DNA of 64,000 nt from Bryum argenteum (GCA_037043015.1 CM073324.1:27482097-27546096), one strand, 5' to 3'; shown: positions 9,171-22,299, numbered from the stretch's first letter. The notes: a model not told the origin generated them from the letters alone. Made by a program: numbers and translations.

Positions 9171-10540
9171 ATTTAGTATAATATAAAGCACACCTACTCC
9201 GCCACTATGGGTTTTAAGGAGCCTGCATCGTGAGGCAAGAGCTCTGCCCAACCGCAAAGGTGCAAGGTCTTCAAAACTTGTAATGCCCTAGTGGATGTGC
9301 TTTATCGGTTGTAAAGTTATGGGGCGGAAATTTCTTGTTGTCGTCTGCTCAAATGGACTACAGTCTGAAATTTCTACATGCTGTCCGTTCCAATGTGCCA
9401 GATTATGCCTCCTCGCCGGAGTAAGGTTTCTTGGCCAGATTATAAGCATAAGCGTAAAGCTTCCGCACACCGCAGGGGGAAGCACCGACGAGGGCTTTAC
9501 ACACTCATGATCAAAATGTGATCTAAACCAACCACATATTTCTAACACACAACACAAAAAACATAGTGCAAAGGGGGAAAGTTAAGGAAAATGAACACTG
9601 CTTCTACAAGCAATAATCAATAATCTCATTTCTCAACAAAGAATTAAAATGAGAATTTTACAAGTATGTTGTCTCATGTGGCTTCATTGCCGCATACATG
9701 TCAACTACCCTACAAAGTTGATGAATGGAGCACCTACACTTACAAAGTGAGAGCAAAGAGACAAAAAAGTAAATGTTTAGATGAAGCAATGTCGTAGCTC
9801 TCATGTCTATGTCACGAAAGTGACACCTCCTATACTTGAATTCAACACAAATGCAATTGCCCAATCAAAATTTCCTTGAGATAATTTGAGTGACGCTGAA
9901 TATTGATATTGTACATTCGTGAGCAATGCTGCAAGTCTTCTCCTGAAGATTCTTTGTATAATGCTACACCAGTGTTGTAACATATGGTCCAAAATCTTAG
10001 TAATGTTGCAAGTCTTCTCTTGAAGATTCTGGACCATGTCTTACAACACCGGAAAGTCGTAACTATTGGATCCTGTTGAAACGTAGCTCGAACCACGTGC
10101 ACATCAATGCCTGCACTAAAGCCATGGCAAGAGTGTAACGTTAGCAAGATTGATAGGAGCATGCGATCGGAAGTTTGCATAGGAGTTCCCTTTGGTTTCA
10201 GTTGTAATTAATATTACCACATGGCAGTAGTTTATTTTATTACCTAGAAGTTGTATTCTATGAATGGTTAACAATATAATTACCATGTTTTTGTATGATG
10301 ATGGAGAAGTATAACATTGTAATTACCATGGCTTTTTACCTATGGGTATACTATTTTCTATCATTAATAGAGCTAAACTCCATTAGAGTTTCAACCTTAT
10401 AAGTTTCACAAGAAGAGGATATTGAACGAAGAAGTTAGAATTCTTCAAAGTTTCAACTCTGCATCCTAATGAATCTCAACGTGTATGGAAAACGTTTAAT
10501 TGACCACATCTCCATAAGAAATTTGACAATAAAAATTGGA
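9171..10540. other. Spacer with a short internal duplication
   Basis: No gene was recognised. A 29-31 bp segment (GCAAGTCTTCTCCTGAAGAT) occurs at 9922-9952 and again, slightly changed, at 10002-10030. A moderately GC-rich patch at about 9190-9500 has no identifiable family. Confidence 0.4.
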
Positions 10541-10917
10541 ACTCGTAAAAGACTAAGTGGATCAACAAAAACAAACCATAGCATTCAACTTCACAATGAC
10601 CACAAACCGGCCTCCAAGCAGCCATATGTTTTATTTAGAACTATGTAATGACTTGACTATAATAACACAAAGTGTTAGCTTTGATTGTGCTTCTTATAAC
10701 ATCAAGTTAAATTATGATATTTGTCTCTTTTATCTAAGATTTTTTTCTTAGGTTCTAATAAGCATACAACACTGTAATAGAATAGTAAAAAAAAAAAGTA
10801 AAGTGAAAAATATAACAATTTAATGTGATGTCATTAAAAGCACAATTAAAGTATGGACTAAAGTCACCACGGTCAAGTCATTACGGGCTGTCACTTTTAG
10901 TGCCGTTTATACTAGTG
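10541..10917. mobile_element. CACTA-type MITE, right half
   Basis: The right end (TGTCACTTTTAGTGCC...ACTAGTG, ending 10917) matches the 39551-39753 element in inverted form. The internal text GTGATGTCATTAAAAGCACAATT is shared with the copies at 12.1, 23.2 and 39.7 kb. No matching left terminus was found, so the left limit is approximate. Confidence 0.5.
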
Positions 10918-11252
10918 AAAGGGAATGTCTAAAAGAAGTTAAGCTCGCATGTTGACGGTGATAGGAGTTGCCACCTTTAGTAAGTGTATTTAAATGAAGT
11001 TGATTGACATCTCAAATGAAATTCGTCTCGTAAGAGGAATCTCCACAACATAATGGAACCGTTGTGACATGCAATCAAGTGGTTAGCCGAGAATTGTCTC
11101 CCTTCTACCCTTCATAATTATGTCATTTGCCCAAGTTCATACACCAAAATCTCATCATCATTAATTATCTAGTAAGCCACGTCAAGGGTTGCGAGTGTCA
11201 TGAAGGACTTCTCTAACTACGGTCATGAGGATTGGGCAAAGCACAATCCTCA

Positions 11253-12156
11253 CACTAGTACATAGCACCATCTAAAGTGACGTTTTCAAGCTTAAATTTT
11301 AACGCAAACCCACACTATATGGAAATAGTGTAGTAAACATATCCAAATGAACGTATGGATGCGTTAAACGTTTAACGTGGATACGTCATAAAAAACGTGG
11401 TGAAATCAGACCGCGTCAAACAAGATATTGGGTAAACGTGTGATAACGGTTGTACGTTAAAATGAATGGTGGCACGTTAAACTAAACTAAACGTAAGCGC
11501 GTTCTAGGGCAGTAATTTTTTCTTATCATGGCGCCACGCACGCCTTCTCCGTTTGCCTTCTCCATTTGAAATTCAAGTGCGGGTGGTGGTAGCAGTCGGT
11601 GTGCGAATGGCATTGTGTACGTTGATTGCAGTTTGCGTTGCAGTCTTCAACCATTTAGTCCTCATACAGAGCGCCTTCCCTCATTAGGTGCCAATCCTAC
11701 ACATCGCACAGTTGTTGTTTGTGGTCACATCTGCGGTGATGTCGTTGCTCCTCGGCTTCCACACAAACTCCTTCTACAACCATTTGACGAAGCTCGGAAA
11801 GCGTGGGTTTTGAACAAAGCAAAAGCAATGCAACGTTCAAATGAAACAAAGCTCACATGCCGAGGGTGATGCAAATTGCCACTAGTCCTTAGTGTACTTG
11901 AATCATGTTGATTACCATGTGAAATGCAATTTGTCTAGTTTGAATAGGGATCTCCTGAAGAAAAGTGAACAATCGTACTATGGGAACAAGTCCTCAAATC
12001 TCCTCTGCAAGGAACTCATAAGAGGATCACAAACTAGTTTTAAAAATTTAAGAAAAAAGAGACAAATATCATAATTTAATTTGATGTAATACTAAGCAAA
12101 ATCAAAGCTGACACTTTGTGTTACTTTGTCTCATCTAGTGCCATTTTCTACTAATG
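11253..12156. mobile_element. Longer CACTA-type non-autonomous element
   Basis: The left end CACTAGTACATAGCACCATC and the inverted right end CATTAGTAGAAAATGGCACT resemble the termini of the 39.5 kb MITE. The interior (about 900 bp) contains a stretch at 11838-11960 that is a diverged copy of 10921-11060. No exact target duplication and no transposase were found. Confidence 0.45.
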
Positions 12157-13416
12157 CTTTACTTGCTTCTATTTAATTGAATGCTGATGGTTTACTTTCA
12201 CTACCACAAACGTTCTTTATAACATAAACTCAAATTTTTAATATCACCAAATTCTTCCTTATTTGGACATTTTGATGATTCTGACTATGGTCAAATCGAA
12301 AGGACAATATCTATGAACACGGGTTTAAAACATTGTGGTTTTTGAATGGCCATTGAAGGGCAAATATTCTTGAATGACCAATCAAAAACGTTTTCACTTC
12401 TAAAGAAGTTTAGAAAATTTTGCCGTTCAAAAGTACTTCAAGGTTAAATACCAACAAAATCCAATCTTATTTGTTTTATTTTAGAAAAACACCTTGATTT
12501 GCTAAAAATGGTTGATAATATGAAGTTTATTAAAATGGCACTATGTCACGTGCCATTTTGTTACACTGTTTCTTACATTTGTGCTCATACGGAGTGGTGT
12601 AGTCTGTAGTCTGTAGTCTCACAATTTCCTTTGTAACATCACTCCTTTATATACATTGTCACTCATTTTTACTAATATCACTTTCAAATTCAGTTATATC
12701 ACATGGTTTTTGAACGGCAATTCCGAACGTTGAAATGTGTCATTTAACTTGAATAATATCATTTTCACAAAAGTGGGGTTTGATTATTCTCATGGTCAAA
12801 TTACTCCTTGATATAGTTGGATATGGTCTGATAGTATGGATGGTCTAGATTACTAATTAATATCAAATCATGATATCATAGTAAGGGGGGTGTTTGAACC
12901 AAATTATGGTGTTTTTCTCATACAGAGGAGATATCTGATTTGATAAGTAATGCAAGAGTAATTCATAATCATAAACCAAATGCTCATTTCAAATCTTAAA
13001 AAATAATGTAACTTATTGTATGTTCAAACATTGTGTATAGTGAAGAATTGACCCTTATTTCTTTGTTTCTACAAATTGGAAAAATTCTACTTTGTACATC
13101 TTCTTTAGGTTGTTTAACATCAAAATGGCTCATATCCCAAATTTCTATGAAGGTTCACTTATGGTAAAATGGGGTCGAAAATCTTCACTAATGAATACAA
13201 GTATCAACCTAGAGAAATTTAAATTGCAAAAGCAAGAAAAGTTCCCTCCTTAGATCCGTACTTTGAGAACCATTTGTAGCACATCTTGGAAAGACTCTGT
13301 GATTGTGATTGGATACAAAAGCTGTGGCAAGAAATCACATGGCTCTCACCATTTGTGTCACATACGTTCACAAAGATCCAAGTTTGGTAAATAGGGAAAC
13401 ATCCTACTAATCCTTT
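12157..13416. other. AT-rich spacer, nothing recognised
   Basis: No coding exon, RNA gene or terminal repeat was recognised in this AT-rich stretch. Confidence 0.45.
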
Positions 13417-13777
13417 CACTATAAGAAAACCCTGTTTTTTGTGATGTCTTGTGTAATGTCTAATGTATTTTGTGATGTCTTACTGTCTTAAAAGATGTCT
13501 TCGAAGACGGTAGGATGTCTGTACGTCTAACGGGCACATTTTGGATTGGAGGGGCATGAAGACATCACCAAACAAAAAGATGTTGGTGAAGACATGGATG
13601 TCTTTGAAGACATCTCGATAGACATCAAACTGCCACGTTGGCAAGGGATTTTGGACCAGCAAGGTAAAAACGACCAAAATTTACTGGTAGACAGGATAAA
13701 AAGCATTTCTAATGTTAAAAGAGTAGGTGAATGGGCAGCGGTTTTTAAAAGTAGAAAAAAAACATCACACTTTAGTT

Positions 13778-13811
<34 letters not shown>

Positions 13812-16800
13812 CTTCTTCTTCTTCTTCTTCTTCTTGTTGCTAAAACATTATGTGACGTGGCAATACTGAAAATACTAATTTCAGGCTATTCTCACTATTT
13901 TTTCATTGGTCTATTTTTTAAAAAAATATTAAAATATATAATTATATTTCAATAAAAAATATATTTTGTAAATTTTTATTATATTCAAATAAATTAGAAT
14001 ATTATAATTCTGTAATTTTTATGATTAAAAAATATTTAAATATTAAAAAATATTATATGTAAAATATAATATCTATAAGATAACAATGGTGCCAAAAAAA
14101 AAAGTAAAAGTAATTTCGTGGATATTTAATCCTCAAGAAACACGTAGACATAGATTAATAAAGTTATTTACAGCGCTTTATCTACATGGCAACAAAAACT
14201 CCACGTCAGACTAGTTGACAAGTCATTCAACATCTAGTCGGATGTCTAACACGATGTCCAACTTACCATAACTACAGTCAGGCATGAATGTCCGCATAGA
14301 CATCTACTTGGATGTCTATGAAGATGTTTTGCACGACATCCTCCTAGACGTCATTTACTAAAAAGCGGCAGTACTTAAGAGTCTTTTAAAGAATAATATC
14401 AACTTTTTCTCTTACTGCTTGTCCTCCATTGGCGCGGGTCTTTGATTGGGGTAATCCTCAAATACATAAAGAAAATATAAAAAGAAAATAAAAACAATAA
14501 ACAGTGTTTTTTGGCTTACTTCAAGAAGGAATTAAATATTATTGATTACTTATAGATTAGATTATTATAGTCTAATGGCAAGACTATACATTACTCTATC
14601 ATTAACAACCAATATTATACAAATTAAAGCAAATTTACAAGAGATATGAATTTATGAAAGTAACTATTTAATACAGTTTAGGAGACAATTCAAGAATAGA
14701 ATTAGTATTAAGAAAGTTAGTTGGAAAGTTAGTTAGGGTAGAAATAAAAGGTAGTTGAGAGTTTAAAAGAGAGCCTATCACCATGGAAGACTATAAATAG
14801 TCTCATGATTGTAATTCCACACTTTTTCTATCAATAAAGTTTATTTGATTTGTTGTGGAAGAAACTCTAAGACTTACAATATGTGCTTTGTTGAGGAAAG
14901 AACTTTAAAGCATCTAGTATTTGATTTGTTGTGAGGGAAACAAAAGACCTTTTATAGTTAATATGTTGTGATTGAAACCCAGAAGATGTCATCAGATGTT
15001 TATGATAATGTCTGCAGGGATGTCTAAGATGACGTTTATGAAAATGTCTAACATGATGTCTATGAAGATGTCGAAGATGACATCTATGACAGCATCCAGA
15101 ACCATCTACAGGGATGATTTTCATTGACTTCAATGGATGAACAGAGGCGGCTAGGGTTTGCTGCCGCCGCCATAGTTAGGTCATGAGACCTTTAAGTAGA
15201 ATTAGAGGCCGCACGAAGCTCATTTTCGCCTTCATTTTTTCAAAGAGTTAGTGTTTGGAGTGTAGAGGGTAAGGTTTGCTTCTTCATGTGGCTAGAATTT
15301 GTTTCCGCCGCCATAGTTAGGTCATGAGATCTTCAAATGGAATTACAAAGCTCATTTTTGCCTTAGTTTTTCCAAAGAGTTTGTGTTTAAAGTATAGAGG
15401 ATTTCGAAATTGTTTCCATTCAGTTTCAGAATGATTGTTAACTACAATAAAGAATAGTATTTGTAGAAATCCAATAGCTCTCAAGAGTAGGTTTCCTTCT
15501 TCATGTGGCTAAGATTTGCTACTTAAGAGGTACTGGATTTCAAAAGCATCTTGTATAAGAAACCCTAGGACTTGTAGAATTTGATTTGTTGTGAAGGAAA
15601 CCCTAGTACTTGTAGTATTTGATTTGTTGTAGAAGATGTCTATGATGATGTCTGCAAGATGTCTTAGAGCATGTCTATAAAGATGTCTAAATGTGTTGAT
15701 GGAATTCTATTTTGGAAGGTGGGACATAAGGGGTCGGGGCAGCGAGCACGATCTGAGGCCGCGAAGCGACATGCGTGCTTGTAGGTGAGTGGAACAGATG
15801 TATGTATAGATGTTTATAACGTTGTTTTTAATGATGTCTAAAAGGATGTCTGAAGAAATGTCTAAGCAGATGTTTGCAAAAATGTCTAACTGTGTCGATA
15901 TCTTGAGGTTAGGAACTAAACCATCTCAACCTAGGTAGTGCAATTAAATGGAATTAAATCAGAATTTTTTTACCTTTACAAACCCTTCTTTAAATGCAGT
16001 TGATATTGGCTTATTGAATATGTGTAGCGGCGGGACATGCACATGACCATACGGGTATGGACAGCAAGCGATGGAAGTGGAGGGACTTACGGAGTTCAAA
16101 TTGTGGGTGCGTAGTATATCGCAGTTGTTGACAAGCGTATTAGTAAATATTCTAGTTTGTGTTATCTGAGGTTTTAATGACCTAAGCAATATATGTTTGA
16201 TTCATACTTTTTGATGTGACAGTGTTTACAGTTGATGTTATGTGAGACGTCTGTGGATTACAGATCTGATGACTATATAAACATCTAAAAATGTCATCCT
16301 AGATGTCCTTTCATATGCCCAAAAAACATCAATAGTAACACTGTTGCAAACATCATGTCCTAGGAGATGTCGCTACAAACATCCGAGCAAACATCACAAA
16401 CTTAATAAGAACATCAACGTAAACATCATTCTACGCACTGGAAACATCTTATAAGACATAAAAATTGTCTTCTAAGAGATTTTGTAAGACATTGCATACG
16501 TCTTGCAAGACATCTTGTACAACATCTAAGAAGTCTTGCAAGACATTTAAGTCGTCTTAACTGATGTCTAATACTATCATGAGAGGAGCATGAAACCCCC
16601 CGAAATATGCTGACGTGGCATGCCACATCATTTTCCCGGGTCCACGTCAACTTTTCCCGCGTGCCACGTCGGATTTTCCCGCGTGCCACTTTGGATTTTC
16701 AAAGGGTCCACGTAGGATTCTGGCACCGCCATGTCATCTTTCGTAGGACCATGTAAAATTCCACATCATGATGAATTTCATCCCCACATGGCACTGCCCG

Positions 16801-17036
16801 TTGAATTCAAGCTGATGTGTCATCTACGTGGCACCTACGTGGCACACTTTTTACCATTCCAAAATTACCTTAAGACATCTTCGATCTTAAAACATTTTCG
16901 TGTCTTTTTAGACGTCTGCTTAGACATTTGAGCTGTCTAGGATGTCTTATCGTCTATAAGACATCCGAATTAATGTCTACGATGTCTTTTTAGACATCAT
17001 TTACAACATCATTAAAAACGCAGGTTTCTTATAGTG
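13417..17036. mobile_element. Non-autonomous CACTA (En/Spm) transposon, 3.6 kb
   Basis: The element begins CACTATAAGAAAACCCTG and its inverted right end reads CACTATAAGAAACCTGCG. Both ends are flanked by TTT (13414-13416 and 17037-17039), the 3 bp duplication expected of CACTA elements. Roughly 25 exact copies of GATGTCT or AGACATC, plus many one-off variants, are concentrated near both ends and in clusters around 15.0 and 15.6-15.9 kb. Subterminal repeats of this kind are where En/Spm-type transposase accessory proteins bind. No transposase frame is visible. The interior has a T run and CTT microsatellite (about 13780-13840), a TATAAATAG at 14792 with AATAAA at 14833, and an imperfect direct duplication at about 15130-15380. 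Confidence 0.85.
13780..13841. repeat. Poly-T run and CTT microsatellite
   Basis: About thirty T are followed directly by eight or so CTT units, inside the CACTA element. The adjoining 13905-14080 is extremely AT-rich. Confidence 0.9.
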
Positions 17037-20000
17037 TTTTTGTATTAAATAAGAGATTCTAAGTAACAATCTAATCATCACAAAGAAACATCTATGTACA
17101 ATCGTTTACCATTCCAAAAACATAATAGATATGTCTACATTCAATGCACAAAATTAGTCAAGATGTCATTCCAATCCAAAAAATAATAGTCTCAAATGTA
17201 TGTGAGAAACACTTGAAGGAAATGGTACAAAACACAATTGGACCAATTGTCCGAAGTGACAAACACTCTTTTGGACGTCCGAAATGATAGTAATGAATGT
17301 ATGAAAGACTAGCTCAAAATTGGAGGCATATAACTTGTGGCTAGGGCTAGATGTAGTGCAGGGGTTGGATATACACAAAATAGGGAGATCGAGTTTTACT
17401 TTGACTGGTTTTTGCTAGTTCACTCCAATACTCCATCAAGCTTATGTACCTTGGAATAGATTGTCTAGCATGTTTGTGGTGTAATTTTGTTTCAGCTGTT
17501 CAATAGATTTATTTGCCCAATATGTACATTCCATGTGTAGGTATGAAGTATGTAGCACATGTACGTCTTGTTTCATTTCAAATTGTGAAATCTACATGTT
17601 GTCATCAAAGACATCTAGGATTAAAATCAACATCTTCTTTAGTTTATTTTGAATTTAAATATTGAATTTTACTTTACCAATATTGGATTGGCAGATTTAC
17701 CCACATAACCCTTCTTACAAGTCCATTTTGTAAGAATTCTAAGAGTTGAGAATTATTATCTTCATCATTTATTCTAGATTTAAATTCTAGTTTCTACTTC
17801 TCCAAACTCATCGTGTACATCTACTTACATAGACCTTTTAACAAGCTCATTTTATAGATCGACCTTCGTTTGAAGAAATCTATAGATTACGAATGTTTAT
17901 ATTTCTATTCATGGTCTGCAAGCCTAAATGAAAATAAGGCATTCATAAATCTTTTGGTAAGCTTTCAATTGCTAAGATTGGTAAGCTTTCAATTGCTAAA
18001 TTATAAAGTCTAAACTAAGCCCTAACCCTAAGGAGCTAACCTAGGTAGGTTTTGCAACTAAGCTCTAACCCCAAAGAGCTAGCTCTAGGTACCTTTTGCA
18101 TTTGGCTTACAAACGTGTCTAAGGAACCGTGTGGTAGATGCGGATGCGGTAACCTCGTAGAACTCACCTAGTGTAGTAGAAGGATTGCTTGGAGGTCAAT
18201 AAGAAGAAGAAGAACTCAGACCTTTATAGAGGCTAACGTGAATAGAGTGTTTGTTTAATCTATTCTTGGATGTATGCTCAGAGGTCATTACACCAATGGC
18301 GGGACTACTAATCCCTCTTAGGGTGAACACTATGCTAGATCTTACCTGGCCACTATGGTTGAGCAGCCCAAAATGGCGCAGTGCCGAAAATGGAGCCCTA
18401 GTAATCTTCACTGTCACGTACATAATAGCTCCTCTATACAACAGTCCCATGTACACACTGCAAAGATTATAGGGCGTCACTTTAGGGCACCATTTTAGGA
18501 ACACCTATATTTCCATTTTTAGAAATTCATTACTTACTGTAGAAGAGTCGAAAAATGATGATTCCACTTGCTCTAGTTTTCTACTAATTTTCCACATGCA
18601 CAAAAATTGCTTGCACTGGCAACATTCCTCTAGATTTTCTGCGCTGAAAATTGCGCCATTATAGGACACCTTACCATAGTGCCTTGAACACTATTCTAGA
18701 TCACTAGTGCATTCAACACTATTCTAGATCTTACTTGGCAACTAATGCCTTAGAGATACCTGACATGGTATTCCTCCAAAGGGCTTTAACAACAAAGCCT
18801 TCCAACTGGAGGCACAATGAGGACATTGTCGAGCATGGCCCGTGATTAATGATCAACCATGCCATGTATATGTGAGGGTTGCGCATTCAGGTGCCGACAA
18901 CTTTGCTTCCACTTTCTCTTGAAATTTGACGCATTATCCAAGTTTGGGCTTTGTCTATGGATCTGGAATTGAATGTGGATATGGAGGGAGTTGTCGTTGA
19001 TCTTTGTCTCTCACATGTTAACACTCTTTCTTTTGTAGCTATCGCTGACCTCCGGTACTATGCGTATGTGTTTACATTGACTCATGATTCAATACTGCTA
19101 TAAAATGTTCTTCATTTCTCTGTTTTTAAAAAACAAGGGCGAATTAAAATTCAAGGGCAAAAAAGGCTACATCAGACCCAGGCACTACATCAAAGGTAAA
19201 GTACAAATTATCACTACTATGCAAGATATGTTGCATGTTTCTACTGAAAATTCAGATTATAGCAATTCAAAATCTAGAAATTGTTATCTTATTCTTTCAG
19301 AGTTTACAACATAATGTCTCATTGTCTCATACTCGAACAAATGTGAACAACAAGCATTGGCAACATGATAAATCCTAATTTTTTTCTTTGAATTTCAAAT
19401 CATTTCATATATGAGAAAGTTTTAAATCCTCGTCCGTGGTTTGATGTTAAGAAAGTGTTTTTTTCTTGTCATTTGTGTAATTAAAACGTATTGTCTCCAA
19501 AACATATGAGATATTTGGTTTGGAATGACCTCAAAATATTAGATGAGTGAGGGAGATATCGTTAAATGTGTCGTTGGGGGGTTTGAATCCTATTGGCAAC
19601 ATGTGGTTTATCCTACAATAAATTAGCCTCTCATCTATCAGATTCTTGGAGCGAGTTTTATCAACACCCTTGTGTCAAATAGAAAAAGAAACAAAAAGAA
19701 AGAAAAAAAGAATAGAAAAGAGAAACGTGTTAGATATTAGAATAAAGGAATAAGTGACAAATATCAAGTGTTAAACTTCATAATAGAATCCATAAAATTA
19801 TGATTAGATTCCTTAACCTTTAAAAGTCCCTTGGGGATAGTATGTACGCTGTCGTATAATTAGGATTTGCTACCAACAAGAAACTCTAAACTGGAATTGT
19901 AATAGCTCACTAGAACCGCATTAATTCAAATGTCAACCTCTTCTTTGAACTCAAACCCATTAAAGGTGTGCATTCACTCCAAATACAACCAAAATACACC

Positions 20001-20099
20001 ATATTCTATTGGTCGCCACGGCACGCTTAGACCTTTAAGGATTAAAACACAATTAAGGATTGACACATTTAGTGGATAAATCATATAAGGAAATCTTAT
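17037..20099. other. Spacer with small local repeats
   Basis: No gene was recognised. A 24 bp unit (TTGGTAAGCTTTCAATTGCT) is tandemly doubled at about 17954-17999. A roughly 50 bp imperfect duplication with CTAACCC(C/T)AA follows at 18010-18100. AACACTAT(G/T)CTAGATC recurs at about 18327, 18689 and 18718. None of these identifies a known element. Confidence 0.4.
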
Positions 20100-20420
20100 C
20101 AACCATTTTTAACACCTAAACGACCATGGTGTTTTAGGAGCTCCAAAACCCCAATACTACAATTTTCTACCACTTTGTTAACTTTGAAGTACAAGATTCA
20201 TTTTACACCTTTTTGAAGTTTCAATCATAGGATCTTGAAGAAGTAAAATTAGAGGTTGTAGTAAAAATTTCAGTCGTTGGAGCTTCACCATTGGTGATAT
20301 CATAACACTCAAAGTTGATGTTTCTTAATTTTTTGGCCATCTTTGCTCTAGCTTTTGTAAATTTTGAAGGCTGCCCATGTAGAATTGGTAGGGGTTCCAA
20401 CTTGGGTCAATTGGAAAATT

Positions 20421-21000
20421 AACCCCTAACCGTCCTTAAAACCCGAAACGGGTTTTTGCAATTTCGGGCAGCCTATATGAAGGTGTTAAAAGTAATATTT
20501 TTTTCCTAAATTTTTACTGGATGTTCCTTATACTCCAAAAAGTAAGTGGTAAAATTTGCAAAGCCAAATTCCAATTTTAAAACCTTCATCTAGAAATTTT
20601 AGGTTTGAAGTCCAAAAAGGGCAACTTAAATTTAGTCTTTTTTTGAATTTTTTTTTTTCGGAAATATGTTCATAAACAAATCACTACTTGAGTTCCAAAG
20701 TGACACAAGTCAAAAAGTTTACCAATTTTACAAGGGCAGCCTCCAAAACTTCCAAAAACAATCTTCAAAATGCCCAAAAAACTTGGGAGACAAACTTTGA
20801 ATGTTATGATCTCTCAAATGGTAAACATCCAACGGTCAATTTTTGGAACAGTAACTAAAGATAGTCTAAGGTACAAGATCTTACGGTTGGAAATATTAAA
20901 GGGCACAAACAAATTGGTTCACACCTCCGGGAGTGCATAGAGGTAGAAAATCACAGTTTTGAGGTTTTGAGCTCCAAAAACACACACGGACGGTTAGGGG
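20421..21000. mobile_element. TTAACCCCTAA-ended inverted-repeat element, copy 1
   Basis: The left end AACCCCTAACCGTCC matches the inverted right end CCCCTAACCGTCC. The roughly 580 bp interior has no coding capacity and is closely related to 24484-25400, sharing for example TTCATCTAGAAATTTTAGGT. The sequence left of it (20100-20420) is related to 46037-46305 and 62030-62340, suggesting adjoining or nested copies. Confidence 0.6.
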
Positions 21001-21266
21001 TAGTGATTTGGTGATGAACATATTCTCCAAAAAAGAATTTAAAAAAAAATTAAATTTAAACGGTCCTCTTGGATACAAAAACAAAAAGGGTGCTCCTCAA
21101 GCCTCAAAAATGCATATCCAATCTTATGATTTCTACCACCCGTACTTTGCCATATTCTTGACCTTTATAAAAACATGGAGCGCTAAATGTAACTTAATAT
21201 TGCTACATTGAGTCTGCTCAAAACCCCAAAATGTTGTTTTTTTGTTGATTTGGTCGTTTAGGATAA

Positions 21267-21432
21267 CAGTGGTACCTGGATAAGACCAACCTCGTTAAGA
21301 TCAACGTATAGTCAAGAACGTTGTCCCCGTCCCTTTATTATGCAAAGAGGCATTGTTTTGTTATGATCAACGCTTGGATAAGATCAACGTTTTTGTTTAT
21401 CTGAAAACGTTTATCTAATCCAAGCACCACTG
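21267..21432. mobile_element. pogo/Emigrant-like MITE (Tc1/mariner superfamily)
   Basis: The left end CAGTGGTACCTGGATAAGA and the inverted right end CAGTGGTGCTTGGATTAGA form inverted repeats of about 24 bp on a 166 bp element. TA follows the right end, and TA lies one base off the left end, compatible with TA target duplication. Direct GGATAAGA(C/T)CAAC motifs repeat inside. The ends resemble the CAGT...CCT..ATAA type known from pogo-like MITEs in plants. Confidence 0.6.
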
Positions 21433-21689
21433 TAATACTATCTGAAAATCATGGTTTTAAGAACCAATTATGACAATTTTACTTATTGTTTCAAGGTAGA
21501 TGGACCGCACAAAAATTTGCAAGACAATGAAAATTATGAAGATGACGGTAACTCTTACACTTTAGATGATGACGAAGAGGCGGTTGTGATAGAAGGCGAC
21601 TTCATTGACCATACTAACGATGATATTCTCAACCCCTACTGTAAGGTAACTTACATTGATAGATGGATGAATGAAATCTTCTAATCACA

Positions 21690-22290
21690 TTGGACAGTGT
21701 GTAAGCAGAGGATGAAAGGAGTCAAACAACTCCCAGTTGAGGATGGATGGACCGGAGTCAGACAACTCCAGATTGAGAACATGTGCACTGAGTTAGACAG
21801 CTCTATATTTAGTGCATTGGAGTCAGACCACTCCAAGATTGAGAACATGTGTAAAAGAGTTAGACAACTCAAGATGAGGTACACTAGAATTAGACTACTG
21901 ATAGTAGTGAATTAGCTTTACTCTAAATATAGGAGTAAAGATCGTGATGAATTGTCTTTACTCTAAATATAGGAGTAAAGATCTAGAAGAGTCTCTGAGT
22001 TAAAGAGATAGAAGGATCTAGAACGATCTATGGATTATCTTTACTCCAGATATAGGAGTAAAGAAGATAGAATGATCTATGAATAGGCTAGACTCTGGAA
22101 CATAGCCTAAGATAGACTGTAGTTCCTTTTGGGAAGGAACTCATATATAAGCTCGGGGGTGAGAAGGTAGAGGCTCTCTTTGGTGGTGAGCTCTTCTCTA
22201 TGGTTGGGAGGTTGAGCTTAATAAAGTTATGGGTTTTGTCTTCCTAGCTAAATTGTGTTGTGAGTTGGTAATAAACCTATTAGAGGGTTG
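21690..22290 (+). repeat. LTR-like sequence, possible solo LTR (fossil)
   Basis: About 60 bp direct repeats around GAGTCAGACAACTCCA occur at 21.72-21.88 kb. They are followed by three copies of a short hairpin (CTTTACTC...GAGTAAAG) at 21.9-22.07 kb, a TATATAAG at about 22145 and AATAAAG at about 22219. This order resembles the promoter and polyadenylation parts of a long terminal repeat. Exact ends and a target duplication were not found, so the family is unknown. Confidence 0.35.
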
Positions 22291-22299
22291 TTACACCTA

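Noticed and set aside
18020-18031. Telomere-like CCCTAACCCTAA
   Set aside because: Only two hexamers in a locally duplicated spacer; too short to be a telomeric tract.
19570-19600. tRNA-like GGTTTGAATCC
   Set aside because: An isolated B-box-like match without an A box at the right distance or a cloverleaf.
21451-21684. 77-codon acidic open frame as a gene
   Set aside because: Between repeats, with no start context, introns or family; possibly part of an old element, but not supported.
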